From: Acanthaster planci
Taxonomy: Eukaryota; Echinodermata; Asteroidea; Valvatida; Acanthasteridae
NCBI RefSeq assembly: GCF_001949145.1
Contig: NW_019091402.1
Coordinates: forward strand, 1,433,050-1,497,049
Direction: 5' to 3'
Length of the DNA stretch: 64,000 nt
Shown: positions 48,554 to 60,417 of the stretch, piece by piece
Position numbering within the stretch: position 1 is the stretch's first letter
How the letters are laid out: every line of letters begins with the position of its first letter
Notes under the pieces: generated by a model
The model's input: the letters and a program-made list of their open reading frames with translations, nothing else
Told to the model about the DNA's origin: nothing
Databases searched by the model: none
Made by a program: the position numbers and the translations under genes

Positions 48554-48737
48554 CTAAAGATGCAAGCATGTCGTGCAAATCCTCCTTGTCAATGAACCCA
48601 TCCCTGTTCTGGTCAATCATGTTGAAAGCTTCCTTGAATTCCTGGATCTGGGCTTGGTCGAACATCGCAAACACGTTGGATGTGGCGCGCTGAGCACGCT
48701 TCTTAGGCTGCTTTCCTTTTGTCTTTCTGCTCGACAT
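48554..48737 (-). CDS. MRLC: Myosin regulatory light chain (smooth/non-muscle type), coding exon 1
   Basis: The gene encodes a 176-residue regulatory light chain of myosin II (531 nt over three exons: 184, 162 and 185). Exon 1 starts at ATG 48737 and encodes a basic N-terminus with [15 protein letters not shown]. Thr19-Ser20 correspond to the Thr18/Ser19 pair that myosin light chain kinase and ROCK phosphorylate to activate actomyosin contraction. The first EF-hand loop [12 protein letters not shown] (residues 42-53) is intact and should bind divalent cation. The family is usually about 171-172 residues. The RATSNVF site marks the smooth/non-muscle class rather than striated muscle. Upstream, CTTCAG and CTGTAG acceptor-like sites before the ATG suggest an additional 5' UTR exon, as is common in these genes. 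Confidence 0.96.
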
Positions 48738-48999
48738 TGTGACTGGTTATTGGTTTACCTGTGTGCTACAGAACTGAAGGAAATGAAAGGATTATGTTGT
48801 TCAGAATTACATGTACGGGTGGGAATTTACTTTTAATTTGAAAAACGTTTGGAAAACTTTTGAAGAGTGTTTGTTTAAACGTGTAAACGTGCCATACTTA
48901 CCACGGTGCCATTGAAAACTTTAAACATAAAACATTGTATACAATGTCAATAGTTGACACAAAGTTCTGGTGATGAATTCATGGTATTCCTTTGATACT

Positions 49000-49368
49000 G
49001 TTATGCCCCAACTATAGCATAAGTCCCAACTATAGTTGGGATAGTCTCAACTGCAGTGCTGCAGCTGGGCTGGCCCAACTATTGTTGACCAATGTCTGTG
49101 GGAATGTCGCAACATTATCCAAGTCAATGTGTCTCACACGTGACACAATTCATTTAAAATGTGGCACTTCATCTGTTCATCTAGCCCGATGACCAATGAC
49201 ATGACATTTGTAAACAATATGACTTTGGCACATGCTGGGCACATCATGCACACAGGACCTTTCTGCTGTAGTTGGGCCGGCCCAACTGTAGCACACTAGT
49301 TGGGACAGGCCCAACTATAGTTGGGACTTAAGCTATAGTTGGGACTTATGCTATAGTTGGGGCATAAC
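49000..49368. mobile_element. MITE with GTTATGCCCCAACTATAG termini
   Basis: Inverted ends GTTATGCCCCAACTATAGCA and its complement (ending TGGGGCATAAC) bound 369 bp. Internally, CCCAACTATAG-type words are repeated on both sides as subterminal repeats (CATAAGTCCCAACTATAGTT, GGGCCGGCCCAACT). No transposase, and no target duplication that I can confirm. It lies about 260 bp upstream of the myosin light chain start codon, within its likely promoter or 5' intron. Confidence 0.78.
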
Positions 49369-51010
49369 AATATGACCGAGCAGTAAAGTGTTCCGAAAAT
49401 CACATTAAATTTTACAAGCATCATTTACAAAAATGAAAGCATTGCATTAATCAACACATCAAATCTCTAAAAGGGGCAGTTCCGTTTCAACGTTTGGGAA
49501 AATCAGTAACGGATTTGGAACTTTTTTTGTTTAAATGTTTCCCATCTTTGACTTCATGTACGTGCATGAGCATTGACTAATTCTTTTCTTGCGGTGACAT
49601 ATTAGCCATCAGAAACAATCACACATCTTAAAAGTTAAATTTAGCAGGGAAAACAATGAAGCATTTGCATAAAATTTTTCAGACTAGTCTCTTAGGGTTT
49701 GTGCGCAGGGTGTCAGGTGATTTCCGGGTATGGAACAGTGTCAGGTGATTTCCGGGTGTGGAACGCTCTCCCAATATTCTTTCTGCAACGTCGAAGTAAT
49801 CATGATGGTTTGTCAGTGCTCATTTCTTGAAAAGGGAAAGAATTCTCCACCAAACAAGTTGATCCAACTTTTGAAATTAGTTTCCCCTACTGTACTGAAT
49901 CCCTTTTACTTATGATCCCCCCAATGGACAGACGCACCGTTACCTGCCTAAAATTTGTTGGTTTACCATTTTTATGACACTTAAAAACTGTAATCAGCCG
50001 ACATGCCAACATATTTAAAATTTTTGAGAAAGCAACCCAGCTTAAACGAACTGAAAAAAGGGTAAAAGGAGCTCAATACATGTGAGCAGACATCACTAAT
50101 ATTCCCTTGGGAGAGAGTTCCATTCTCGTGGTCGGCGTGATGTCACTATGACTGAGTGTGAACATTTAACATGCAGCAAATTGACCCTTCGTGCTATTCA
50201 ATAATTACAGAATGAACGGAACTTGAATACATATTACAACAGCTGCCCAAGTTTTGGAAGAGGCCATTGGTATAATTATGTAGTATCTTATCGTTCAGCC
50301 CATTTATTAGATATGTCTTGACATGGAACAGCCGTTGGGAAGATTAGGGGTCAAGTGACAACATTCTGGTGAGCTACACCGATGGCATTTCATTTCATAT
50401 CTTATTTTATTTGTTACCCGGGTGGTCTATTTATAATTTTCCTTTTGATATAAAAATTCATTTACTTTATTTTGGAAAAGAAAACTGCATAAGAAAAAAA
50501 CACACAAAAAAGAGACTTTTTAATTTACTTTCTAAGGTGAAGTAGCCACCCAATTACTTTCAAAGGCTAAGTTAGCCACTCTATTTTTGGGACAAAGTAG
50601 CCTAAAATTTAACACTCACAAAAAAGTAATGTTCAATGACCTTATTTAAAGATGGTGACTTTGAGAGTGAGCCCGTGAGATTGAATGGGTGAAGGCAAAA
50701 AGACTGGAAAATACCTGAACAACATGAGTGAAATCATTCAATAAATGGCGCTTACAAAGTGGAGAGGCTAAGGATGATTTCTGTGTGCAAAAAAAATTGC
50801 GCCCACGATTATAAGAGGGTGCACTGAACATTTTCACCCCGCCGACACAAAATTGCGACTACGGATGTGGGGCTAAGGATGGAGCGGGAGTGAGGGTCCA
50901 TGCCACACGTACACTGGGGCTAAGTTTGCTCTGCATTACACATGCACAAAAATGTCCCGAAACATCTGAAAATACCCCAACTTTCAATCACTATTTCTTT
51001 GCTTTGTAGG
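49369..51010. other. Non-coding stretch
   Basis: Holds a 29-bp direct duplication, AGTGTCAGGTGATTTCCGGG (second copy; the first starts GGTGTCAGG), at 49710-49765. Nothing else that I can identify. Confidence 0.4.
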
Positions 51011-51160
51011 TATCAATGGAATCCAAACTTGTATCAAAATGTTTCTTATGACATCCTCTCCAACATGTCCAAGATCAAGTCAAAAAGAAAACAGAAAAAA
51101 ATCGTTGAAAAATTTATGAGCCTCCCTAAGACTTTTCTGAAAAAACCTAAGTCATTCTAG
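51011..51160 (+). CDS. Exon-like segment A, unidentified plus-strand gene
   Basis: A pyrimidine-rich tract and CTTTGTAG| acceptor precede 49 open codons in a single frame, to TAG 51158-51160. The peptide starts YQWNPNLYQNVSYD and ends in a lysine-rich tail (KIKSKRKQKKIVEKF, KTFLKKPKSF). The stop overlaps a consensus donor TA|GTAAGT, so it could be a last exon, or an internal exon whose downstream junction I cannot resolve. The other two frames are closed. No family recognised. Confidence 0.33.
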   Translation, partial: YQWNPNLYQNVSYDILSNMSKIKSKRKQKKIVEKFMSLPKTFLKKPKSF

Positions 51161-51224
51161 TAAGTGAAGAGTATTCTAAGTAAATGCTATAATGGAATTT
51201 TCTCAGCTAAATTTCACATTTTAG

Positions 51225-51533
51225 GACAAGTTGTCACCCTCTGACGGCTGTTATAACATTTCCCGGGAAAACAGTGTTGTCCGTACGATAGTGTATAGGC
51301 CTAACCAACGTTGGGGCCCCATGGGCATGTCACTCACGTTTGTCATTGGAAATCTTTTCGAAACTGACACAGTGACAGTCACACTCCGTACACATAACTT
51401 CATTTTGAACTCCACATATCACGTCATCGAGGAGGTCCAGCATTCAAAATCAGGACCCAAGTCTGCTTCAGACTTCATCAATGTTATTTGTTATCAGCCA
51501 AAACCCATCAAGAGACATCTTCATGGAGAATAA
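51225..51533 (+). CDS. Exon-like segment B, unidentified plus-strand gene
   Basis: The acceptor-like CACATTTTAG| precedes 102 open codons from GAC 51225 to TAA 51533. The peptide has the alternating hydrophobic pattern of a beta-sandwich (SLTFVIGNLFETDTVTVTLR) and three N-X-S/T sites (NIS, NST and others), suggesting an extracellular domain. Joining it to segment A at the visible splice sites creates a TAG, so the two need not belong to one transcript. The first in-frame ATG is at 51318. Unidentified. Confidence 0.33.
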   Translation, partial: DKLSPSDGCYNISRENSVVRTIVYRPNQRWGPMGMSLTFVIGNLFETDTVTVTLRTHNFILNSTYHVIEEVQHSKSGPKSASDFINVICYQPKPIKRHLHGE

Positions 51534-51778
51534 GAGAAAATACTCACCTATTTTTCAACCACTTTGCTCGGAATCCTATCAACTTCGGCCCAGCCCTAGG
51601 TAGTATGGTGACTGCTTCCGGAAGTTAGCTTTTCTGCATTCCATTCCATGCCATTGAGTCATGAACCAGACAGCCCACAAAAATAATTTATGCATGACGT
51701 ATTACTATTAACAGCGCCCCCCTTATGCCTTGTGGCAGGATGGAGCCCAGTGAATTGAAGGGCGGGATGCTGGCGTGT

Positions 51779-52051
51779 TTATGAGGAGAAGCTCGTTTTC
51801 AACCACATTTTAGCGGTACGTACGCCGAAACTTTTCACGAAAGGAAAAATTACCAGCAGGGTTTTATCATAAATCATGCTGGTTATGAAAATGCTTGCGG
51901 ATACGAGCTCCTGGAAATAGGCAGCCGGCACTAACAAAGTATCCAAAATACTGTCTCCCAGTTGCGTATCGGCGTGAAGGGAAGACTGACAGGGGCATCC
52001 CCCCACGTGGATGTCCATGTCCGCGGGTGTGGCGGGCGCGGGTGCCTCCAT
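51779..52051 (-). CDS. Possible first exon, unidentified
   Basis: ATG 52051 opens 90 codons. The first about 66, starting MEAPAPATPADMDIHVGG and reaching YDKTLL, end at a weak donor CTGCTG|GTAATT at about 51855. The surroundings are GC-richer than the neighbouring DNA. No family recognised and no downstream partner exon located, so this may be fortuitous. Confidence 0.2.
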   Translation of the reverse strand: MEAPAPATPADMDIHVGGCPCQSSLHADTQLGDSILDTLLVPAAYFQELVSASIFITSMIYDKTLLVIFPFVKSFGVRTAKMWLKTSFSS

Positions 52052-52088
52052 TTCATGAAATTTTGAAATGAACGCAATTTACATACAG

Positions 52089-52147
52089 TCAACTCAAGAG
52101 TCTTGTTATAACTAAGTTAACTCAAGAGTCTTGTTATAACTAAGTTA
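52089..52147. repeat. 29-bp tandem duplication
   Basis: The unit ACTCAAGAGTCTTGTTATAA plus CTAAGTTA is present twice without mismatch. Confidence 0.9.
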
Positions 52148-54430
52148 AAAAGGTTCACCAAACCAATGCTCCCTGCCTGTATCAGAATCAGTCAAAACCG
52201 TCAAGATTAGGCTATAGGTGATTTGAAAGTTAGGTTTGACTTTGAGCATCAAATGTTTATGACACTAGATTTTCGAGAGTTGGGCTTCAAGATTAAAAGC
52301 TTGTTTCATTATTCGGGAATTAGTGACGAAGCCCCATATTAACGAAGCCAAAGTTTGAGAAATGGCTTAAAACAAGCGTCTTTAGATTCCAAGCTGTCAA
52401 TCAAAACATATTGCCACTTCCAGCCAATAAGCGACTAATGCACTCACAGGCAGTGACCAAATGAACCGCAATGACTCACTTCAATATCCCTCCTCTTTGC
52501 AGAATGTAGGTCGTCTTGAATTGTTCTAATATTGCGGTATTTACTGAGGCAGAATAAAATTGTATGATTTTTCTGTCATCATAGTTTAATTAAAAGCGAT
52601 ATTTTAAGCCAGATAACTTATGAAGGCGTTCATTTGATCTCTCACTATTTAGGAAAATTTGGCCGCGTAGGAACACAACAATGGCCTCCTGTTTTCGTGC
52701 AAAATTAACTATAGGTAAAATTACGAGATGCTGTCGGCTTCTGCTCTTAGACTGAACCCAGCATAAGCTGGTAACTTCTGCTTGTGCTCGTCGTTTGTTC
52801 AAAAAAGTGCATTTTTCCAGCAGTTCCTTTGACTGTTGAAATGGACCAATACCTCCAACGCGACAAGGACTTTATGGTGTAATACTTCAGTGTCAAGTTG
52901 GGGGCTCCTTTGTAGCATTTCGCTGGGTAGACCACCGAACTGAAAAAGTGTCCAAGAGGGAGATGAAACTCCACATTTAAAGATGAAGGACCACTGGCGG
53001 CCGGGCTCCCGTTGCTGGCTCTCCTCCCCTCGGAAATCGACTCTGACTCGCTCAGTTCACGAACCCCTGAAGGCTTTTTTCCCGGGAACTATCGCAAGTA
53101 GAAATTATATGGAACAGAAACTGAACGGCTTTTGTGAGTATTGGAATGAACCAAACTGCAAAAAAAAAAATCCTGAACATATTAATGGCTTAGTGACTGC
53201 TGTGTTGGTTGAAAAACTGTATGTTTCCTAGAATATAATGAATACATCAGTTGAATTATAAATGGAAGCAACTAAGCCCGTGACTCGAACTATGAAGGGA
53301 AACATCCAGCAGTTAGACTACAAGGCTTGGATTTTAAGCCATTTGCTGTGGGATCTGCGTACTTTTTGTCGGATGATCTGAGTGATGACAACAGTTTAAA
53401 CTTTGGGACAAGTCCAAACATCAAATTGGTAAGTCAGAAACAACTGGCTCAAGGGTAAGTGCAAAACATAAATTTAGTAAAAAAAAAAAAAACTTCTCTA
53501 CAAATGGTTCATTTTTTGCTCTTTAATTAATGGCATAAAATTCCCCTTGCTTCTCTCATAAACAACATCTGTAATCGGGAAACTGAACACCTGAATATTA
53601 GAAAACCAAAGTACACGAGATAGGTTTTTGACACTTCGACATTTTCATTTCTTGGATGAATTTAATTTTATTTCCAGGGTATAATTTTAATAGAGAAAGA
53701 CACATGGCAATGGTATTTTAAGTATTATGTATTCTAAATACAGTTACAGTAAATGCCTAAACGGCTCTTTAGTTGAGCTGTGCAACTGCAGTCCATCTCA
53801 CTTCACAGAAGGTGTCATTACTCAGGTGTGCTTTTTAGGGCATTGATGTTTAAGGCATTGATGTTGTTGATCCTGTGGCGTTGTCTGCAGTGAATAGTGG
53901 ACGTGCCGTGATACAAAAGAAGTACGCAGCTGTGAATTCTTCATTATGAATGCCACGCCACTATAGAAGTGAACAATGCAATTCTGGGTTTGGGCCATAG
54001 TCGCGACCTTTTAACCTAAAAAAACAGAATGTAACAATTGTATTGGTGTTTTTTTATCAGGCATTTAACGGTGTGTTGTTCAAGTAGCAAGAATATTTAA
54101 GTGATAGGCACGCCTGTATCGCCAATGCCCCTAAAATATTCCAAGAGTCTGGTGACAAGTTGAACTTGAGAGAAATGGGGTCCATGTGTGAAGGTTGTGG
54201 CTGTGATATATTATCACATAGAGTTAATGTGGACAAAACACGGTATAACAAAACTCCTCTTCAAATAAATCAAATTTGCAGCCGACAGCCTTGTAAGTAA
54301 ACGTGGAGAATCATCTTCACGTTCATCTTTTCGTCCTGAAAAGAAACCGCCACAGAAAATGGCCAAGTTTGTGTAGAGTTTTTGGAAAGTTCAACATTCT
54401 TCGAGAAAAGCCTCAAATCCTCGCAAGTCG
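52148..54430. other. Non-coding stretch with a tRNA-like fragment
   Basis: No coding exon recognised. On the minus strand at about 53331-53275 there is a short tRNA-like remnant: AAGCC/GGCTT ends that could pair, TAGTCTAACTGC as an A-box and AGTTCGAGTCA as a B-box. It is too short for a tRNA and is probably a SINE scrap. Confidence 0.3.
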
Positions 54431-54431
54431 T

Positions 54432-54730
54432 TCACATTTGCTGCTCGTCATCCTCTTTGGAATCATTCCAGCAACTCATCGGCAACATGACATTTGTACC
54501 AGTGGACTGCAAAGCTACTTTGATCTTTCGACAAGAACTCGAGGGATCCTTCACAACAATTTGCTGGATCACATGGTCTTCACGGGGGCAGTTTTCCTGG
54601 ACGACCGTGCCTTTTCTGGTCAGGAAATGGGCCATCTCTTTCAAATTTTGAAATGGCATTGTGCACAGCAGTCTTGCTACAACCAGCCCTCTCGCTTATT
54701 TGACGTTCAGGACAGCTCTGTCGATGGAGG
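54432..54730 (-). pseudogene. Tc1/mariner transposase N-terminal fragment
   Basis: On the minus strand one frame reads RQISERAGCSKTAVHNAISK followed by FERDGPFPDQ.RHGRPGKL. After a 1-base shift another reads PREDHVIQQIVVKDPSSSCR and KIKVALQSTG. This is the paired-type helix-turn-helix of a Tc1-like transposase of a different lineage from the one at 16.5 kb. A frameshift, stops and the missing DDE domain make it dead. It abuts the decayed lectin copy at 54.74 kb. Confidence 0.75.
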
Positions 54731-54739
54731 GTCACTAGT

Positions 54740-55120
54740 ATTTTGAAATTTGTTCATGTCTTCACAGCTTGTGCTGTTGTTCAGTTGGCACGTCAGTTTC
54801 TTCCCTTCTCCAGTTTTCTTGATGTTGAAGGAGCGTCATTCGGGCTCCTCGATGCAGGCCGAGGAACAGGCGTTGACGGTGTGGATGCTGAATTCCCGGA
54901 TGACGTGGTCAAGGAGGCAGGTTGAGTTGAGAATGCGGCCGTGGTTGTCGGTAGAGAAGCAGTAGTGACGGGGTTGGGTTGGGCGAGGAGTGCAGGCACG
55001 CTGACGGATATAGAAAGCCTTGAAATTCCCTATACTGCCAACGTCATCAATATTGCCACTATATATTGAGGAAATCACTGCACAATCTTGTCCATTCCAA
55101 CTATGTGGTTGACATCAAAT
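54740..55120 (-). pseudogene. Decayed CTLD-PAN lectin copy, 3' part
   Basis: The minus-strand frame covers the end of the C-type lectin domain (WNGQDCAVISS) and most of the PAN domain (HGRILNSTCLLDHVIREFS), aligning to residues 124-245 of the intact gene at 60.4-61.2 kb. The Cys codon after EEPE is TGA (near 54836), a premature stop within the PAN domain; beyond it the frame continues RSFNIKK and CQLNNST. The signal peptide and most of the lectin domain are absent upstream. Confidence 0.8.
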
Positions 55121-56065
55121 AGATTAATCTTCAATAATAAAACTATACTGCTCTTCGAAACTCTGAAGCAACAATAAATTGAAGTGAAGACAAGTCGATT
55201 CTTGTCTTGCCCGCTACAGTTAACAATTATTGACCGGAGATTGCTCACTCCCTCGACGCACTCCTGGGACAGTGGGAGTACGAAACCTGTATAATTTCAA
55301 GCCGTAAATGAAATTAAAACGAAACGATCGCCAATACTTTTTAAAGACGCCAGAGAAGCCAGTTGCTGTGGCAACATGTCCTACCGTGACGTTTTTTCAT
55401 CTCAGTAGGGCAGTATTGCGTGAACAATTTTTAAGTAGTGTGGGAACTAGGAACTCGTAGGTTAGGCAGTTGGAAACACGTTCCGCCCGGTATTGTTTTG
55501 TACCATTTTATTTGCACTCATTCATACGAAGTATCGAAAACTAAATTGCACTGTATCACGGTGTTGCAAGAGATGCCGACCCAGCAGGGCATGAATGCCC
55601 CTCAATATATCCATCGATCAAGTTAACGTCGATTCACCGCATCTTCTTCTCCTCTACCAAATTACTGCTGACCTTGTTGCGCTTGTTCTTGACACCTGTT
55701 GTGTTTTATCCGCACCTTGCCTTGTCTTGGCCGGAAGGCCCAGAGACGTTACAACTTGATACATGTACAGTGTATTATATTGTTGCTCATGTACATGTAT
55801 ATACAGCCACACTTGTATCGCCAAAACATTCGGTCAACAGAGGGCGCATTTTACTGAACGATAGCCTTGTTCGGCCAGCACAGATCAAAATAATGATATC
55901 GATTCTTGGTGATGAACTTGACATGATCCATTTCAGAATCGAATGCACCGTAGAATAGATAAAAGTGAACATTCGCGAAGATATGTGGGCAAATACAATT
56001 TTTTTTCAAGCGGGAAGAATTAGGGAAGGACATAAAAGGGATCTTGGAACCAGAGGGAAGGACGA
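55121..56065. other. Spacer between the two decayed lectin copies
   Basis: About 0.95 kb without similarity to the intact lectin locus. It contains one of the few TACATGTA pairs of the right half (55.76 and 55.79 kb) and CAACAGAGGGCGCA at about 55835. No gene recognised. Confidence 0.45.
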
Positions 56066-56531
56066 AGGCGAAAATTACGTTAGGGAAATTACAGCGACGG
56101 TCATCCACGCTGCCGCCATGGCTTGGAGTTAACACAGCACAGTCTTGATTTGGGCCAGCATCATCCGGTTGCCATGGAGCCCATTTCGAGGATTAGCTTG
56201 CTGTCCTCCTGCTCATCACATGTCCAACTTTCTTCGCTTTTCCTGTCATTGTAAGTAATCTAGGTATCGTAGTTGTTCTCGCGTGCTACATTCGCCATAA
56301 ACTCTATTTCCTCGACTGAACGAGGTGCAGACCAGGCCTCACCCCCAGTTTGCCGTGATTCAGTGAAGCGATCATAGCACGCGTTCCACCACATTTGCCA
56401 CCCTGACGGGCAGGAACAGTTCCAAGTGGGTCGAGAGGGGTGGGTAAAAGGACCCCAACATTGCTAGGAACACGAAGCTGCCAGCCAATACCCGTATGCC
56501 ATGAATCCAAATTATGGCATTCATGACGCTT
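56066..56531 (-). pseudogene. Decayed CTLD-PAN lectin copy, 5' part
   Basis: It starts at the equivalent ATG (MNAIIWIHGI at about 56524), followed by a signal-peptide-like FVFLAML. A frameshift occurs soon after, the segment equivalent to residues 57-72 is deleted, TAG follows NYDT, and a further shift leads to QPDDAGPNQDCAVLTPS and ends after VDDRRCNFP. Its last about 30 residues overlap in homology with the first residues of the 54.74-55.12 kb copy, so the two fragments derive from two different tandem copies. Confidence 0.82.
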
Positions 56532-57320
56532 GATCAGTTAGTTAACCAAAGTGTCTGCGGAAGATTAAAGGAACACGAGCCTCGACAAAAACGTTACTTC
56601 GAAAGGTGTACTCGGCGAATTCAAGAACGTCACGTTCACTTTGTTTATTAACAAATAAAACTACCGCCGGCTGAAAAGCAGGTTTAGCGTAACAATTCAA
56701 TAAGCTTTACTTTTGCTTTGGCAATATAGTTTCACGACTACTTCACCAACAAATGAAACACTGCAATAAAACGTCCTGTACGTAGCTGATTGCCAAAAGT
56801 GTTTTCTTGCTGCCGGCAACAGCTTAACTGGGCGAGTTGTAAGTCAGCTCTCTCTTCCAAATCGACTGCTCACGGTTAGGCGATGGACGGTCTTCGCAAA
56901 TACGGGAGGCAAGCCCGTTGCTATAGTTGTAGTTTTACTAATTACGTGGAAATTGTTATGTTAGTGGTGCGTACAGCACACATCTCGCACATTAGACAGT
57001 GGTAATGGTGTGCAAGCCCCTTCACTCAAGGCCAATGAGCAGCCATGACAAGTGCATCATAATTGTGTCTACGTGCACTGCGATCGGCGAAGTAATTACA
57101 TCATCTGCCATTAGTACACAACTGACCTTCGCAACATCTCCTTTCTGACATCAGTTTCCGTTCGTGTATTTCACGTGTCTTTCGATGAAAGGGGCTTCCT
57201 GTAATTATTGTTTGTGTGTTTTGTGTCCCTCTTTTGTTTTATTTCTCTTGGCGACAGTCATCTGATGACATGTTGATTTGTTAAGTTTGAACAACGCTTT
57301 TTGTTACGGGTACATGCAAA
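56532..57320. repeat. Duplicated 5' flank of the lectin gene (copy 2)
   Basis: Aligns end to end with 61210-61925: GATCAG.TAGTTAACCAAAG next to the start, GTAGCTGATTGCCAAA, GCCGGCAACRGCT, AAGGCCAATGAGCA, CGCGAAGTAATTA-type and CTTCGCARCRTCTCCTTTCT blocks appear in order. The duplication therefore includes at least 0.7 kb upstream, probably the promoter. Confidence 0.85.
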
Positions 57321-58067
57321 TCCTGCGAGTAAGTTCGCCTTCATGCTTCTTGGAAAGGCCTTTTTGCGGTGCATTATGTAATAAATAGTTGACAAATTCG
57401 CCAACTGCGCTGTGCACGGAAAACTTGAATATTTCCAACTGTTTGTTTATTTTGGTTGAAAACTCAAAATTGCTTATTGCGAATGGGTGTTAGGTAGTCA
57501 AAATGACGGTTTTATGTGGTGCAGGGAACGCCTTAATCAATCAAATACCCCCAAGTTACGTACGAAGAGCACTTAAAGGATCCAAGAAATGAATTTATCT
57601 TAGAATCACTTTTTTGTGTATCGCTGTACTCTGTTTCCATGTATGAAGACTGTTTGACATCTTTTTTGAGTTACGTGAACTGAACGATGCACTTTTTCAA
57701 ACATTAAAAATTGACAAAGCATTTCTGGACAAGCGAGGGCGCTTTTGCTCTGATGTAATTCCAGGAAGACATGGTTCAGGCTGCATGTTTTCATGTGAAA
57801 AGGATTTTTGCTGGATTATTGCCACATACTTACACAGCAATAAATTGCCAAGGAAAATGAAATCTGCCACAGTAGTGGTTAAAAAAATCTTGAAATTTTC
57901 TGTGCACAAATCAGTGCAACATTGAGATTCAGTGCCTTGGATGACATCATAGTTCAAAAATTTAAAATCAGGTTAATTGAAACCCAAAGATGCAATTTCA
58001 AGGTTTTGACTAAAATCTTAAACATATTTCTATTTCCTAGTTCCTGTAATCGCGACCTGTCTGCGAG

Positions 58068-58106
58068 AAACTCTTGGTGACGCGCTGTATTGTGAATCGT
58101 CCGTGT
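58068..58106. mobile_element. GGGCGATTCACAATAG family, terminal fragment
   Basis: AAACTCTTGGTGACGCGCTG followed by TATTGTGAATCGTCCGTG matches the right end of the fold-back MITEs at 32.07 and 43.23 kb. Confidence 0.6.
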
Positions 58107-59348
58107 TAACTGCCCCATCTCAATATACCGTTCATGTAGAGCAATAATCAGCCAGAACTTCATCAGGGATCTGTAGTTATTCTCGTTTTGTTTCATGTTT
58201 AAGCATTTGGCTGAAGTCTAATGCACAAATGCAGCCTTAGAAAAAAACCACTCATGGATTAATTGATTTCAAAGCCACAAAGAATCCAATCACTCAATTT
58301 TAACAAAAATGTTGACGACAAAGTCTTATAAAGCTAATATAAAATTCAATAAACAATACTTGCAATTCGCGTTTCACACAGGCAGCGTTTTGTGAGATTT
58401 TAAACCATTTATTATTTCTATTAAATTGTTTGAAGAGGCGCCAACCCAACGAATCCTTGGTAACGAAACAATTTGTTATCAAATTTCTGATCGTTATTGG
58501 TGCGTCAGGAATAAGTTGTGTGGAGTACTGAGATGCTGTTTATTCGAAAAGTTTTCCACAAGTTTCACCACCACAGAAAATATCAACTCAGTTTAATTAT
58601 AGAAATTAATAAATGTATCCGAATAAACTAGCTGTTGCAGTATTTTCTTGTTTTTCTATGTGTGGGCGTAAATAGTACTTCTGAATTGTCGTTTTTCATG
58701 CAACAATTGATACAAGGGAATGCAAAAGGTCGTAGTTGGATGAAAATTCTGCGTAAGGCTCGGATACGAATATATATGGTCATCCAAAGATCCAAGATGG
58801 TGTACTTTGCACGAAATTTATGTTCCAAAGATTTATCAAATTCACCGAGTTTTACACATAATTAGGCCGATCTTAGGCAAATTAAGCAACCGATCTTGGG
58901 TCCACTAAGCGTCACTTTTTCACGTACAAGGAATCAAATTACCGATCGAATGTATACATAGAGGTGTTTTGATATCACTGACTTATAGAAAGTGCAGTTA
59001 GCACCACATACTATGCAATAGTACAATATCTGCGTACAAGATCGGTAAGGGCGCATACGAATAGTAGCTTAAGACTTTTTCCCGTTGTAAAACAAGTGCG
59101 CAGGTACAGGCTGAAGTTGAAATGTGCTACCATCACTATTACTTTACAGCGGGTATGAAGGTACTACGAAGTGTTTAATCAATCAATATCTGGAAATTTT
59201 GATCCTTAGTTACACATAATACCTTTAACTGTACTAGAATTTCAAATAATGGAAATTTTTCACAATTTTAAAGACTCCATGATACATTGTTACCTTTATC
59301 TTACAATTATTATAACTACATTTAATGTATTATAAGAACGTGTGAGAG

Positions 59349-59403
59349 CTATGTTTCACAACACTGCTATGTTTTACAACACTGCTATGTTTGACAACAC
59401 TGT
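59349..59403. repeat. 21-bp tandem repeat x~2.6
   Basis: The unit ATGTTTYACAACACTGCT recurs three times with single-base differences. Confidence 0.85.
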
Positions 59404-60417
59404 TATTACGTAAGGGCAGAGTTAAAACTGTAATGGCATTGCATGTGAAATAGAGCCAAATTGATTTAATTCACTAGTAGAATAGTAAATCTTCCTTCGA
59501 GCAAAAACCACTCTTAGATTGCCTACCATTCGTATGACCCAAAAATTTTCCTTTTGCCAGTTTCCTTTTGCCAGGGTGGTATTTCCATTTTGATACTGTT
59601 TCGTGGAGGTGTTTTGTACGGTAAGTGTCCCAGGTGCTATCAAGAGAGGGCGTAGTTTACATCAACAGAAGGTGCTCACGTGAAAACTGCACTTTGCTGG
59701 TTCACGAAAAACTATAAGATGCATACGTTGCGGCAACAAGATAAGCACTCCCCACCAACATGACTTTTTCAACAGATGAGGGAGTTCTTGTGCTCAAGGC
59801 GAATTTGGTGTTGTCTTTTTTACGCTTATACTGAATAATTCTTCGGCTTTTCGTCTCGTGCGCGGCAAGAGGACAGGTTTTGGGCAAATTTCACACAATT
59901 CACAACGACAGACAGCAAACGTGTTGTACTAACGGCTGGCCACTGCCATACAGAGTGATTTGAGATAGTTCTACGAGGCAACCCCGACCTGGTGGTCGTG
60001 TGCGTTTTAATAGGTAGGCCTATGTCAAACAAACGAGACTGAAAAGAGACGAAATTAAACTAAGTTAAACGAAAGTCGACATCTGGAACTTACTCGAAAG
60101 CACTCAACTGTAAAACCGTGATTCTAAAATTGTGATGTAGAAATAGCAGACGCTATATATAGCTATAAAATGATTGTGTTTTCATTGTCTACGTATAATG
60201 GCAAAAACAATTTGATTACCTTGTTCGTGTTCAGAGGAGATTTCCGACGCTCTGCTTTCTTCAGATTGTTACAAACAAATTTTGTACAACGCGAGCTAAA
60301 ACAAATGTCTTGAGAATGTTTTTCTGTTGTCTGACAAAATAAAGTTTGTTCAAGCCGGTAAGTTCATATTCAAGTTGGTAAACCGATCTTTTCAAGGCTA
60401 TTCATTTGCAGCCATAA

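Larger units (their letters stand above)
57321..60417. other. Intergenic stretch between lectin copies
   Basis: AT-rich, with no gene recognised. It contains one end of the GGGCGATTCACAATAG MITE family at 58068-58106 and a 21-bp tandem triplication at 59349-59403. Confidence 0.45.

Noticed and set aside
51011-51533. Segments A and B joined as one spliced transcript
   Set aside because: Using the visible donor and acceptor, the junction creates a TAG stop, so joining is not supported.
54303-54746. A 147-codon plus-strand open frame
   Set aside because: It is the antisense of a Tc1-type transposase fragment on the minus strand, which explains the open frame.
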